This document shows, one piece after another, positions 16,459 to 25,644 of a DNA stretch of 36,094 bases (positions within the stretch are counted from its first letter, which is position 1; each line of letters begins with the position of its first letter). The stretch lies in assembly GCA_913042995.1 (NCBI GenBank), contig CAJWMA010000003.1, positions 1-36,094 of the forward strand. The letters are read 5' to 3'. The position numbers were made by a program, and so were the translations under genes. Under the pieces are notes generated by a model. The model searched no databases. It saw only the letters and a program-made list of their open reading frames with translations, and was not told the origin of the DNA. Origin of the DNA: an uncultured bacterium (lineage in GTDB: Bacteria > Planctomycetota > UBA8108).

Positions 16459-17844
16459 ATGAACACTGGAAGTCCGTTAGCCAGAAGAACGTTTCTCAGG
16501 GGTGTAGGGACAGCCATGGCGCTGCCCTTCCTTGATGCCATGCTTCCCTCGGATCTCCTGGTCAGGGCCCACGCCGCCGGAAAGAAATTTCCCCGTCGTA
16601 TGGCCTTCTTCTATGTGCCCAACGGGGCGCATATGCCGACGTGGACTCCCGAGAAGACCGGCGCGCTCAGACAGCTTCCAGAGACGCTCGCGCCGCTCAA
16701 GGATCTGCGCAGCCATATGCTCGTTCTCAGCGGGTTGACCCAGGACAAGGCGCGTGCCAACGGCGATGGCCCCGGCGACCACGCCAGGTCAGCCGCCGCC
16801 TTTCTTACCGGGGCGCAGCCCAAGAAAACCAATGGAAAAGATATCAAGGTGGGGGTCTCGGTCGACCAGTACGCCGCTGCCCGCATAGGAAAAGAGACCT
16901 CTTTTCCCTCGCTTGAGATCGGTTGTGATAAAGGTAAACAGACCGGAAGCTGTGATTCGGGATATAGCTGCGCCTATTCGCACAATCTCTCCTGGAAGAA
17001 CGCCTCGATGCCGATGGCCAAGGAGACCAGTCCCCGCCAGCTCTTCGATCGTCTCTTTCCGAATATTTCGGAACAGAAGACCCAGGTCAATGAGCGCTAT
17101 CGCAAGAGCATCCTCGATTTTGTTCTTGGTGATGCCAGGAAACTCAGCAGGAAGCTGGGCTCGAGCGACAGCCGCAAGCTTGACGAATACCTGACCGCGG
17201 TCCGTGAAATAGAGGGCCGCCTCTCCCGGGCCCAGGCCGACAAGGAAAAGGACGGAACCCTTCGCAAGCTTCCGAAGGATGCGGAGAAGGTCGGCCAGAG
17301 CCTCCCGGGTGGAAGGCCCGGTGATTACGGCGAGCACATCAGGCTCCTCGGTGACATCATGATTCTCGCTTTCCAGGCCGACCTGACCCGGGTGGCGACC
17401 TTCATGTTTGCCAACGAGGGCAGCAATAAGAGCTACAAGAACGTTGGTGTTCCCGAGGGCCATCATTCTCTGTCCCATCACGGCAACGACAAGGGTAAGC
17501 AGGCGAAGATCAGGAAGATCAACAAATTCCATATGGACCAGTTTGTCTACCTCATGAAGAAACTGAAGGCTTCAACCGAGGGGTCCTACAGTCTTCTCGA
17601 CAACTCGATGATCCTCTACGGCAGTGGTATCGGCGATGGGAACCGTCACAATCATCATGAGCTTCCGATCATCCTGATGGGCAAGGGCGGCGGCACCCTC
17701 AAGCCGGGGCGCCATGTGCGCTATCCGAAGAATACACCGCTCAACAATCTCTACCTCGCCATGCTTGAGCGCATGGGGGCGCCCTGCAAGAAACTCGGTG
17801 ACTCCACTGCTCGACTGAACAACCTCTACTCTTCGAAGTACTGA
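16459..17844 (+). CDS. DUF1552 family exported protein
   Basis: A 461-residue protein. The N-terminus has a twin-arginine-like signal (LARRTFLRGVGTAMALPFLDAML, twin Arg at 9-10), consistent with folded export. The body matches DUF1552: RMAFFYVPNGAHMPTW, SGLTQDKA, DHARSAAAFLTG, SVDQYAA, and the C-terminal YGSGIGDGNRHNHHELPIIL segment, which resembles metal-site regions of alkaline-phosphatase-fold proteins (a weak similarity). It starts 43 bases after the FHA-cytochrome gene, so the two form an operon. The DUF1552/DUF1592 pair is a hallmark of Planctomycetota and Verrucomicrobiota and was found often in multiple copies; the biochemical role is not established. Confidence 0.9.
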   Translation: MNTGSPLARRTFLRGVGTAMALPFLDAMLPSDLLVRAHAAGKKFPRRMAFFYVPNGAHMPTWTPEKTGALRQLPETLAPLKDLRSHMLVLSGLTQDKARANGDGPGDHARSAAAFLTGAQPKKTNGKDIKVGVSVDQYAAARIGKETSFPSLEIGCDKGKQTGSCDSGYSCAYSHNLSWKNASMPMAKETSPRQLFDRLFPNISEQKTQVNERYRKSILDFVLGDARKLSRKLGSSDSRKLDEYLTAVREIEGRLSRAQADKEKDGTLRKLPKDAEKVGQSLPGGRPGDYGEHIRLLGDIMILAFQADLTRVATFMFANEGSNKSYKNVGVPEGHHSLSHHGNDKGKQAKIRKINKFHMDQFVYLMKKLKASTEGSYSLLDNSMILYGSGIGDGNRHNHHELPIILMGKGGGTLKPGRHVRYPKNTPLNNLYLAMLERMGAPCKKLGDSTARLNNLYSSKY

Positions 17845-17880
17845 TTCCGCCTTCGACAGTTCGCCGCCTCTAGAGGTTTT

Positions 17881-19515
17881 TCAGCGCGGTCTCTTCTCGG
17901 CCTTTCCGTTCAGCTCCCAATGCCACGGGTAATCCAGGTACCGAACCGTGATTTTTCTGCCGCTACGGGCGGCCTGATGAAGGGCCGCGTGGTAGTGGGC
18001 GGCGTGGGCCTGGACCGAACCGGAGATGGCCTCGAAGTCAGTGTAATACCATTCGTAGATCGGGCTGAGCTCGAGAAGCCCTTCCCGGAGATCGAAGCGC
18101 AGCCAGGTCTCCTTTGAATGCACGAGCCGCGCCTGTTCTTCAAGCTGGCTCTCGAGCTTCGCTCCCGTGTAGGCCTCCGAGCGAAGGGGAGGACAGCCGG
18201 CGGCCGCGCAGACCAGCGCGAAGTGGATTCGCGCTTCGCGGAAATGGTTCCTGATCTGGTCGTGTTCGATTTCGTCCAGGCTCAGGCTCTTACCGCCGAT
18301 CTTCCAGCGCGGGTCTTCCCAGCGTATCTCCTCGGGGATATCGAGGATCGAGTCGATGCGGCCATGGTGGTCCAGCACCAGGCGAAGGGTGAAGGCGTTG
18401 TAGGCGTTGATGAGCAGGGCCAGTCGTTCGTCTCTTCCCAGGCGGTCGAGATCCTGGCCGCCAAGGCTCTCAATATAGCGGTCAAGATCTTCGGAGTTGG
18501 CGGCAAGGGCCGGGTAGTCAACCCAGCCCTCCGGGTCGACATGCGTTCTGAGGACCGAGTTCAGGAGAGAGTGGTCAACCACGGATTCTCCTCTGTTGGC
18601 CGAGTAGCTCTCGGTCAGCTCGGCGCGCGGCGGGCCAAGAAGATCGACCAGCGCCTCACGCAGGAGGTTTGGCTGGAACCGGCTGAGGAGGCCGCAGGCC
18701 AGGATGAGCGCTCCGGCCGCGGCGAGCAGGATGGTCTTGAGATCGATGCTCCGGGCCGGGGGAGACGGCTTGTCAAATTTACCAAGTGAGGCAAGCTGGC
18801 CGCGGGCCAGCCGGGTGACGTAGATTGTCGCGGCCACCGTGGCGAGCAGCCCGGCTCCCTGGAGGATCCACCTCGCTGTCTGCAGCGGCTCCTCTCCCGT
18901 TGCCGCGCCGGCCGCTTCGCGAGAGATATAGCCAAGGTAGACGTAGAGGAAGGTGCCCGGGAGCATCGCGATCCAGCTCGCGAGAGTGTAGGTGAGAAAA
19001 CGAACAGGGGTCAGTCCCCAGAGATAGTTCTGTAGATTGAATGGGATAGCCGGAGAGAGCCGCATGAGGGCGACCGTCTTCCAGCCGCCCTCCTCGAGCG
19101 CCTTGTCGATGGCCGTGAGGTAGGGGCGCTGTTCCAGCAGGCGCGAGACCCGGTTCCTGGCCAGGCGCCGGGCGGCCAGAAACGACAGGGCGGCTCCCGC
19201 GGTGGAGGCGATCGAGACAGTCAGGGTGCCGACTCCCAGGCCGAAGGAGACCCCGGCAAAGAAGGTCAGGATGGAGCCCGGCACCATCGCCACGGTGGCG
19301 ATGGCGTAGGTGACCCCATAGAGGATGGGACCCCAGGGACCCGCGTCATCGATCAATGATGAGAGCCGCCTGAGCGATGATTCAAGCGGCAGGGAGCCTG
19401 CGCAAAGCAGCAGGCCGGTGATGAGCATCAGCGCCGAGATCCAGCGAAGGGCGCTTCCCAGGCCTTTCAGGCCTCTTTCCCGCGACAATTCAGGGGCTGG
19501 GGGATCGGTCTTCAT
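17881..19515 (-). CDS. VTT (TVP38/TMEM64) membrane domain fused to DUF547
   Basis: A 544-residue protein with two halves. Residues 22-235 are a VTT/SNARE-associated membrane domain: helices near 25-42, 62-78, 82-115 and 172-195, the signature VPGSILTFFAGVSFG (78-92) and RLSPAIPFNLQNYLWGLTPV (152-171). Another helix at 258-276 follows. Residues about 312-525 match DUF547: LLINAYNAFTLRLVL and FALVCAAAGCPPLRSEAY, probably on the other face of the membrane. VTT proteins of the DedA superfamily act as lipid scramblases or in membrane homeostasis; DUF547 has no settled function. The gene is convergent with the DUF1552 gene (36-base gap) and divergent from the dockerin gene. Confidence 0.85.
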   Translation of the reverse strand: MKTDPPAPELSRERGLKGLGSALRWISALMLITGLLLCAGSLPLESSLRRLSSLIDDAGPWGPILYGVTYAIATVAMVPGSILTFFAGVSFGLGVGTLTVSIASTAGAALSFLAARRLARNRVSRLLEQRPYLTAIDKALEEGGWKTVALMRLSPAIPFNLQNYLWGLTPVRFLTYTLASWIAMLPGTFLYVYLGYISREAAGAATGEEPLQTARWILQGAGLLATVAATIYVTRLARGQLASLGKFDKPSPPARSIDLKTILLAAAGALILACGLLSRFQPNLLREALVDLLGPPRAELTESYSANRGESVVDHSLLNSVLRTHVDPEGWVDYPALAANSEDLDRYIESLGGQDLDRLGRDERLALLINAYNAFTLRLVLDHHGRIDSILDIPEEIRWEDPRWKIGGKSLSLDEIEHDQIRNHFREARIHFALVCAAAGCPPLRSEAYTGAKLESQLEEQARLVHSKETWLRFDLREGLLELSPIYEWYYTDFEAISGSVQAHAAHYHAALHQAARSGRKITVRYLDYPWHWELNGKAEKRPR

Positions 19516-19696
19516 TTACTTCTCAGGCGTTGGTTCGGCTTGTTCCGGCCGTTTGGGGCTCTGTGGGTCTTTTACGGCAGGTCCCTGGGTTTTGAAAGGG
19601 CATCTTAATGGTACACTAGATGGTAAGTAAGTCACTGGCTGGAGTTAGAGTGGGAAGTGGGCTGAATGAGTTTTCATCTGGAAGGGGCGCTTACCC

Positions 19697-21988
19697 GTGA
19701 ATAGAGGTTCTCTCGTGTACTCCAGGTCCGTAATTTCCACATACCTGTGCGTCATGCTCCTCTTGCCTGGCACCGCTGCCGTTCTGCAGGCTGCTCCGGA
19801 GAATGATGATTACGCAGATGCCGCTGCTCTCGAAGGTCTCTCAGGCCACTGGACCGGCGACAATCGCGGAGCGAGCCGGGAGCTCGGTGAGGAGCTCCAC
19901 GCTGACAATGCAGGGGGCGCTTCGGTCTGGTTTCGCTGGACCGCGGTTTTTACTGGCAGGCTTACCGTCTATACCTTCGGCAGCGATTTCGATACCCTGC
20001 TCGCCTCCTATACTGGAGAGACCGTCGGCAATACGGTTTTTCTCGAATCCAACGATGATTCCTGGGATGATTTTCAAAGCAGGATCGTCTTTCCCGTCAC
20101 CCAGGGGCGGGAGTATCGCATTGTCGTTGATGGCTGGAATGGCAATGTCGGGAACATCCTGCTGACCTGGCACCTCTCGCGCTCCGGCGGAGCGCCCGCC
20201 AATGACGCGTTCTCCGCGGCCTGGGAGCTTGACGGGCCGGCGGGGATGGAGATCGGCAGCAATACCGGCTCTTCCCGGGAAGAAGAGGAGCCCTATCATC
20301 TTGGCCAGATCCCGGGCCGCTCGGTCTGGTACACCTGGACTCCCGCCAATGATGGAGAGGCATCTTTCAGCACGGATGGAAGCGGCTTCGATACCCTGCT
20401 GGCGGTCTACACAGGTGATTCAATAGATGCCCTGGAGCGTATCACCCAGAACGATGATGTGGACGAGGTAGGTACCCCCGGTTTCAGCCGGGTGCGGTTT
20501 CGAGTCTCCGCGGGAGTTCCTTATCATCTGGTCGTCGATGGTCAGAACGAGGATATTGGTGTTTTCATTCTGCGCTGGGTTTTTTCGATCCCCTGCGATT
20601 CCCCTCCCCGTCCGGAGGCGCCGGTGCCGGGCGATGCATCGGTTGAGGTGGGTCGCCGGCTGACCCTGCAATGGAACCAGGCACGGCAGGTAGCTGCCCG
20701 GATTGTCTATGGCGAAGATGACCGGATGGAGGCCTACGCGGTCATCCAGGAGGATCGGCGCGAAGCTCTCGAGTCCATCGCCATGGTAGTAGACCGCGCC
20801 GAGCTGACCGAGAATCCCGACGGGACGTTCAGCCTCCCGGCGCGGACCCTTGGAGAGACGGCCTCCTTCTGCGAAACGGAGAGATTTGTCGACCAGCCGA
20901 ATCCGGGGATCTGCTCGGCTTTCCTGGTTGGCCCCGATCTCCTCGCCACCAGCGGACAGTGCCTGTCAGATGACTCCGACTGCGGCCGGTTTGCCTTTGT
21001 CTTTGGCTGCAGGATGGAGAGGCCTGGAGTTCCCATCCTGGACTTCGATGCTTCCCAGGTCTATTTCTGCGAGGGCATTCTCCAGAACCGGGTTGAAGGG
21101 CAGGGCGCCGATTGGGCGGTTGTCCGGGTTGACCGGGAGGTTGATGGCCGGGAGCCCTTCGCGGTTCGGCGTGAAGGGCAGGTTGAGGAGGGTCAGGAGC
21201 TGCTGGCGATGGGCCATCCATTCGGGCTCCCTCTCAAGGTCTCGGATGGAGCCGTGGTTCGGGACGCCCGCCAGCCTGAAATATTCGTAGCCAGTATCGA
21301 CGCGGCCTACGGAGGCCCCGGGCGCGGAAGCTCGGGCTCGCCTGTTCTCGACGCGCGAACCCTGCTGGTCGAGGGCATCCTGGTGCGTGGGGAGGAAGAT
21401 GTCATTGAAGAGAACGGCTGCTTTGTGAGCCTTCGCTGCGGGGATGAGGTCTGTCGCGGGGAGGACGTGACGCGCGCAGCGGAATTCCAGCACCTCGTTC
21501 CGCCGAATCTTGACAATGTCATCTACGAGGTCTGGATGGGATCCTGCGGAGGACTGGTCAAGATTGGCGAGACAAGCTCGACCAGTTGGGAGATCGAGGA
21601 GAGATTAGACAGGGCCACTCCCTATTGCTGGCGCATCGTGGCGCGCAATGAATGCGGACGGGTCTTCGGTCCAAGCTGGAGCTTTATCACCACGGCGGCG
21701 CTCGATCCGGTCTTTCGCCGGGGCGATGTCAACCAGGACGAGCTGGCCAATCTCAGCGATGCCATCGGCATTCTCAACTACCTGTTCCTCGAGGGAGATA
21801 CGCCGGGCTGTCTCAACACCGCCGACGTCGATGACTCCGGACAGGTGGATATTACCGATGGAGTCTATCTCTTGAACTATCTCTTCATCGGCGGCGCTCC
21901 TCCGGCCGAGCCCCTGGCGGCCTGCGACATCGATGTCACTCCGGATGTCGGCCTGGGCTGCGAGTTCTACACCCCCTGCGGTTTCTGA
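19697..21988 (+). CDS. Secreted dockerin-type protein with degenerate trypsin-like domain
   Basis: A 763-residue protein from a GTG with GGAAGGGG upstream. Signal peptide 1-32 (cleavage near LQA-AP). Two related pre-peptidase-like beta domains lie at about 36-160 and 168-296, each with the FDTLLA-YTG and YRIVVDG/YHLVVDG motifs. Residues about 388-585 resemble a trypsin-fold peptidase: Asp472 in GADWAVV and Ser546 in GSSGSP are in place, but the catalytic His of the usual TSGHC is Gln421 (ATSGQC). An Fn3-like segment follows (about 605-668). Two dockerin-type calcium repeats, GDVNQDELANLSDAIGILNY and the one at 709-729 (DVDDSG, then YLLNYLF), precede a Cys-containing tail. Probably a surface or secreted protein, perhaps not a working protease. 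Confidence 0.85.
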   Translation: MNRGSLVYSRSVISTYLCVMLLLPGTAAVLQAAPENDDYADAAALEGLSGHWTGDNRGASRELGEELHADNAGGASVWFRWTAVFTGRLTVYTFGSDFDTLLASYTGETVGNTVFLESNDDSWDDFQSRIVFPVTQGREYRIVVDGWNGNVGNILLTWHLSRSGGAPANDAFSAAWELDGPAGMEIGSNTGSSREEEEPYHLGQIPGRSVWYTWTPANDGEASFSTDGSGFDTLLAVYTGDSIDALERITQNDDVDEVGTPGFSRVRFRVSAGVPYHLVVDGQNEDIGVFILRWVFSIPCDSPPRPEAPVPGDASVEVGRRLTLQWNQARQVAARIVYGEDDRMEAYAVIQEDRREALESIAMVVDRAELTENPDGTFSLPARTLGETASFCETERFVDQPNPGICSAFLVGPDLLATSGQCLSDDSDCGRFAFVFGCRMERPGVPILDFDASQVYFCEGILQNRVEGQGADWAVVRVDREVDGREPFAVRREGQVEEGQELLAMGHPFGLPLKVSDGAVVRDARQPEIFVASIDAAYGGPGRGSSGSPVLDARTLLVEGILVRGEEDVIEENGCFVSLRCGDEVCRGEDVTRAAEFQHLVPPNLDNVIYEVWMGSCGGLVKIGETSSTSWEIEERLDRATPYCWRIVARNECGRVFGPSWSFITTAALDPVFRRGDVNQDELANLSDAIGILNYLFLEGDTPGCLNTADVDDSGQVDITDGVYLLNYLFIGGAPPAEPLAACDIDVTPDVGLGCEFYTPCGF

Positions 21989-22007
21989 GGGAGGCCGGGG
22001 CTGCGAA

Positions 22008-22787
<780 letters not shown>

Positions 22788-22910
22788 GGGTCTTTCCTGG
22801 AAAAAAGGGTGAAATTCGAGGCAAATATATTCGGTCGTTCGAAGAAACGGCCTGAGCGTGCGTCAGGGCCGGAATTGTGATAGATTTGAACTGGCTGGGC
22901 AAGATTTTCT

Positions 22911-22940
22911 TTGCCGATGGGCTCATCTGAGGGCTATATT
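22911..22940 (+). promoter_or_regulatory. Promoter of the arginine operon leader
   Basis: TTGCCG at 22911-22916 and TATATT at 22935-22940 with an 18-base spacer. Transcription would start near 22947, about 75 bases before the leader peptide and 320 bases before argB. No convincing ArgR box pair was seen around it. Confidence 0.6.
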
Positions 22941-23021
22941 CGGCAGTTAAGCGTTGTCGTGCGGCAACGGTGCCAGTCACGGCTAAAACCCGGTTGAATA
23001 GCATATTTGGGGTTCGCAAAG

Positions 23022-23114
23022 ATGAATACTCTTCGTTCTAGACCTAGATCAACCCGCAGACGCTCCAGAGCGTCCTGCGCCCGTTGTCGGCTGGCTCGAA
23101 GATCCCGCATCTGA
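23022..23114 (+). CDS. Arginine-rich leader peptide of the arg operon
   Basis: A 30-codon frame from ATG 23022 to TGA 23112-23114. Twelve codons are Arg (codons 5, 7, 9, 12, 13, 14, 16, 21, 23, 26, 27, 29), with RRR at 12-14 and RR at 26-27; five of them are AGA. A GGGG element at 23009-23012 lies 9 bases upstream and could serve as ribosome site. The frame sits after a promoter, before a strong intrinsic terminator and directly upstream of argB. By analogy with trp, his, leu and ilv leader peptides, it should act as a sensor: ribosomes stall at Arg codons when charged tRNA-Arg is scarce. The peptide itself probably has no function. Too short for standard gene calling. Confidence 0.75.
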   Translation: MNTLRSRPRSTRRRSRASCARCRLARRSRI

Positions 23115-23223
23115 GAAAACGCCAGGGGGCCGAGAGGAATTCCCGGACCCCGGCGAAGCGGAAACAACCAGATCTTTGAAGGCCAGCCCACTCCGGAATC
23201 AGTCACTGGAGTCGGGTTTTTTT
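23055..23223 (+). promoter_or_regulatory. Candidate transcription attenuator of argBHGCDF'
   Basis: Four elements follow each other. A pause-type hairpin at 23055-23079 (CGCAGACGCT with AGCGTCCTGCG, one bulged C, loop CCAG) covers the RRR codons. GGCTGGC at 23089-23095, still inside the leader peptide, is perfectly complementary to GCCAGCC at 23182-23188, whose end overlaps the terminator arm. A strong hairpin at 23121-23154 (GCC-a-GGGG-g-CCG with CGG-a-CCCC-GGC) follows the stop codon. The terminator is at 23187-23223. The segment 23091-23095 can also pair with GCCAG at 23121-23125, so exclusive folds exist. Which pairing is the true antiterminator is not settled by eye. Confidence 0.65.
23187..23223 (+). 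terminator. Intrinsic terminator in the arg leader
   Basis: Stem CCCACTCCGG (23187-23196) with CTGGAGTCGGG (23206-23216), about 10 pairs with one bulged C and one G-T pair, loop of 9, followed by seven T residues (23217-23223). It lies 46 bases before the argB start, where a terminator makes sense only as a conditional one. Confidence 0.8.
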
Positions 23224-23269
23224 CGTTTCACGCCCCCATTTACCAGCTAATACCAGGATTTAAAGTCTC

Positions 23270-24181
23270 GTGGAAAACATAGAAGTACTCAAACACGCGC
23301 TCCCCTACATCAGGCAGTACCGCGATTCGACCTTTATCATCAAGGTCGGCGGCGAGCTGTTGCAGGCCGATGGTTTTCTTGATCGTCTCAGCCACGATGT
23401 CGCCCTGCTCTACCAGCTGAATATTCGCGTGGTCATTATCCACGGCGGCGGTCCCCAGCTCTCTGAGATGGCGGAGAAGATCGGGATTGAGAGCGTCAAG
23501 GTCAACGGGCGCAGGATCACCGACGACCGCATGATCGAGGTGGCCAATATGGTCTTCAGCGGCGCCTCCACCGACATCCTGGGGGCTCTGCGCAGTCACG
23601 GGACGCCCGCGGTCGGTCTCTCCGGAGTCGATGGCGACCTGGTCCAGGCGACGAGGCGGCCGCCCGTGAAGCTGGTTGACAGGGAGACGGGAGAGGAGAA
23701 GGAGGTCGACTTCCAGAACGTCGGCGACATCGATGTGGTGGATTCCAAGGTTCTGAATGTCCTTCTCGATAATCGGTTTGTTCCCGTGGTCGCGCCGCTG
23801 GGAGCCGATAGCGCCGGCAACGTGCTCAACATCAACGCCGACACCATCGCCTCCATGGTCTCCGCGGCCATGCCAGCCGAGAAGCTCTTCCTGCTGACGA
23901 ATGTGGGTGGAGTTCTCGAAGATATAGATGATCCTTCGAGCCGTATCAGCTATCTCACAGAGTCAAGCGCCGAGAGCCTGCTCGCCGACGGGGGCGTCTC
24001 GGGCGGCATGATGCCGAAGCTGCAGTCGGCTGTCGACGCCGTGCGCGCGGGAGTGAAGCGGGCGCATATTATTGATGGCCTGGCGGATAACTCGCTCCTC
24101 TTCGAGGTCTTCACCAAGAAGGGGACCGGCACGATGGTCATCAGCGATAGCGCCGAGTCCGAATACCTGGAGCAGGGATGA
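23270..24181 (+). CDS. argB: N-acetylglutamate kinase (or N-acylglutamate kinase)
   Basis: A 303-residue amino acid kinase that phosphorylates N-acetylglutamate with ATP, step two of arginine synthesis. Motifs: KVGGEL (25-30), HGGGPQ (59-64), GLSGVDGDLV and the NINADTIASMVSAAM segment that binds the substrate and nucleotide, plus GGVSGGMMPK near the C-terminus. The start is GTG. It is the first structural gene of the operon and overlaps argH by 4 bases (ATGA). The form with VDRETGEEKEVDFQNVGDIDVVD is like the ArgB of acyl-citrulline-pathway organisms, so N-succinylglutamate cannot be excluded as substrate. Confidence 0.95.
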   Translation: MENIEVLKHALPYIRQYRDSTFIIKVGGELLQADGFLDRLSHDVALLYQLNIRVVIIHGGGPQLSEMAEKIGIESVKVNGRRITDDRMIEVANMVFSGASTDILGALRSHGTPAVGLSGVDGDLVQATRRPPVKLVDRETGEEKEVDFQNVGDIDVVDSKVLNVLLDNRFVPVVAPLGADSAGNVLNINADTIASMVSAAMPAEKLFLLTNVGGVLEDIDDPSSRISYLTESSAESLLADGGVSGGMMPKLQSAVDAVRAGVKRAHIIDGLADNSLLFEVFTKKGTGTMVISDSAESEYLEQG

Positions 24182-25545
24182 TGCGAAGCGGACGATTCGA
24201 AAAAGGCATGGCCGACAATATGCGGAGCCTCAACGCCTCCATCAGCTTCGATAAGCGGTTCTACCGCGAGGATATCGAGGCCAGCAAGGCCTGGGCGCGC
24301 GGTCTGTCGGGGCTTGGCTTTCTCTCCGAGGATGAGCTGGGCCAGATCTGCTCAGGGCTGGACCAGGTCGCCGGCGAGATCGAGTCGGGAAGCTTCACCT
24401 TCAGTGAAGAGCTTGAGGACATCCACATGAACGTCGAGGCCCGGTTGAGCGAGCTCATCGGGGAGGCCGGGGCGAAGCTGCATACCGGCAGGAGCCGCAA
24501 TGACCAGGTGGCGACGGACTTCCGTCTCTATGTGAAGCGAGCCGCTGAAGAAGCAGCCGATGCCATCGGGGCACTGATGAAGGCGGTCGTCGAGAGCGCT
24601 GAGGCGTGCCAGGATGTCGTTATTCCCGCCTACACTCACCTGCAGCGCGCCCAGCCGGTGCTCTTTTCCCATCACCTGCTGGCCTATGTAGAGATGCTCG
24701 AGCGCGACAGGCGCCGGTTCCTCTGGGCCGCGGAGCAGGCCGACTCCTGCCCACTGGGCTCGGGAGCCTGTGTCGGTAACCAGTTTGGCATCGACAGGGA
24801 GAAGCTGCAGGAGGATCTGGGCTTCAGCTCGTTGACCTCTAATTCGCTCGATGGAGTGAGCGACCGGGATTTTGCCTGCGATTTTCTCTACGCCGCCTCC
24901 ATGCTGATGGTTCACCTCTCGCGTTTCAGCGAGGACATCATCCTCTGGATGACCAGCGAATTCGGCTTCGTGCGCCTGGATGATTCGGTTACCTCCGGCA
25001 GCTCGATGCTTCCACAGAAGAAGAACCCCGATGCCTGCGAGCTGGCCCGCGGTAAGACTGGCCGGGTTGTGGGTCATCTCATCGGGCTGCTGACCTGCCT
25101 GAAGGGATTGCCGCTGTCCTACAATAAGGATCTGCAGGAGGACAAGGAGGGGGTCTTTGATACTCATGATACCCTGCTTGGCATTCTTGGGGTGTTTACG
25201 ACGATGGTCGAGACCATGCAGGTTGACCGGGAGCGTACAGCCGGAAGCCTCGAGGGCGGGTATCTCGAGGCGCTTGGAGTCGCGGACTACCTGACCCGAA
25301 AGGGAATGCCCTTTCGGGAGGCCCATGGCCTTGCAGGGAGCTGTGTACGGAGAGCCGAGGAGCTGGGGGTTTCGCTTCCTTCTCTCGACCTCGAGGAGTA
25401 CCGCTCCATCCACGAGGCCTTCGAGGAGGATCTCTTCGAGGCGATCTCGGTCGAGGGCTCGCTCGCCGACAAGGATGTGCCCGGGGGTACCGCCCCGAGC
25501 CAGGTCGCCGCGCAGCTCGAGCGCTGGAGGGAGGCGCTCAAATGA
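24178..25545 (+). CDS. argH: Argininosuccinate lyase
   Basis: A 455-residue member of the fumarase/aspartase superfamily that splits argininosuccinate to arginine and fumarate, the last step. The N-terminus ([30 protein letters not shown]) aligns with normal ArgH starts, so the ATG overlapping the argB stop is right. [17 protein letters not shown] is the substrate-binding region; [14 protein letters not shown] carries the catalytic His; the family signature [11 protein letters not shown] is at 274-284. It ends overlapping a short frame that leads to argG. Confidence 0.96.
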   Translation: MMRSGRFEKGMADNMRSLNASISFDKRFYREDIEASKAWARGLSGLGFLSEDELGQICSGLDQVAGEIESGSFTFSEELEDIHMNVEARLSELIGEAGAKLHTGRSRNDQVATDFRLYVKRAAEEAADAIGALMKAVVESAEACQDVVIPAYTHLQRAQPVLFSHHLLAYVEMLERDRRRFLWAAEQADSCPLGSGACVGNQFGIDREKLQEDLGFSSLTSNSLDGVSDRDFACDFLYAASMLMVHLSRFSEDIILWMTSEFGFVRLDDSVTSGSSMLPQKKNPDACELARGKTGRVVGHLIGLLTCLKGLPLSYNKDLQEDKEGVFDTHDTLLGILGVFTTMVETMQVDRERTAGSLEGGYLEALGVADYLTRKGMPFREAHGLAGSCVRRAEELGVSLPSLDLEEYRSIHEAFEEDLFEAISVEGSLADKDVPGGTAPSQVAAQLERWREALK

Positions 25546-25640
25546 TCATGGGCCAGGTAAAGAAACAGAACCAGGAGACCGGCGCGGTTGCCGGTCGGAT
25601 TAACGCGCTCCAGGCGCGATTCCAGAAGGACCACGGATAA
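25542..25640 (+). CDS. 32-residue frame between argH and argG
   Basis: ATG at 25542 overlaps the argH stop (ATGA), and the TAA ends 4 bases before the argG ATG. The 32-residue product is basic and rich in Gln and Lys ([11 protein letters not shown] start) with no known motif. It fills the only gap between the two genes and could serve to pass ribosomes from argH to argG rather than make a working protein. Chance is possible for so short a frame. Confidence 0.35.
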   Translation: MIMGQVKKQNQETGAVAGRINALQARFQKDHG

Positions 25641-25644
25641 CCAA

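Noticed and set aside
22994-23038. Possible ArgR boxes (TGAAT half-sites at 22995 and 23023)
   Set aside because: Each has one half-site only, the second half does not match ATTCA, and the spacing differs from known paired ARG boxes.
22934-23206. Minus-strand frame of 90 codons opposite the arg leader
   Set aside because: It is the reverse of the leader hairpins and Arg-codon region, with no ribosome site; the plus-strand leader explains the sequence better.
22947-23223. Reading the arg leader as a stand-alone small RNA such as 6S, SRP RNA or RNase P
   Set aside because: No conserved core of those RNAs was seen. The Arg-rich frame and position before argB favour an attenuator, although a released short transcript may exist.
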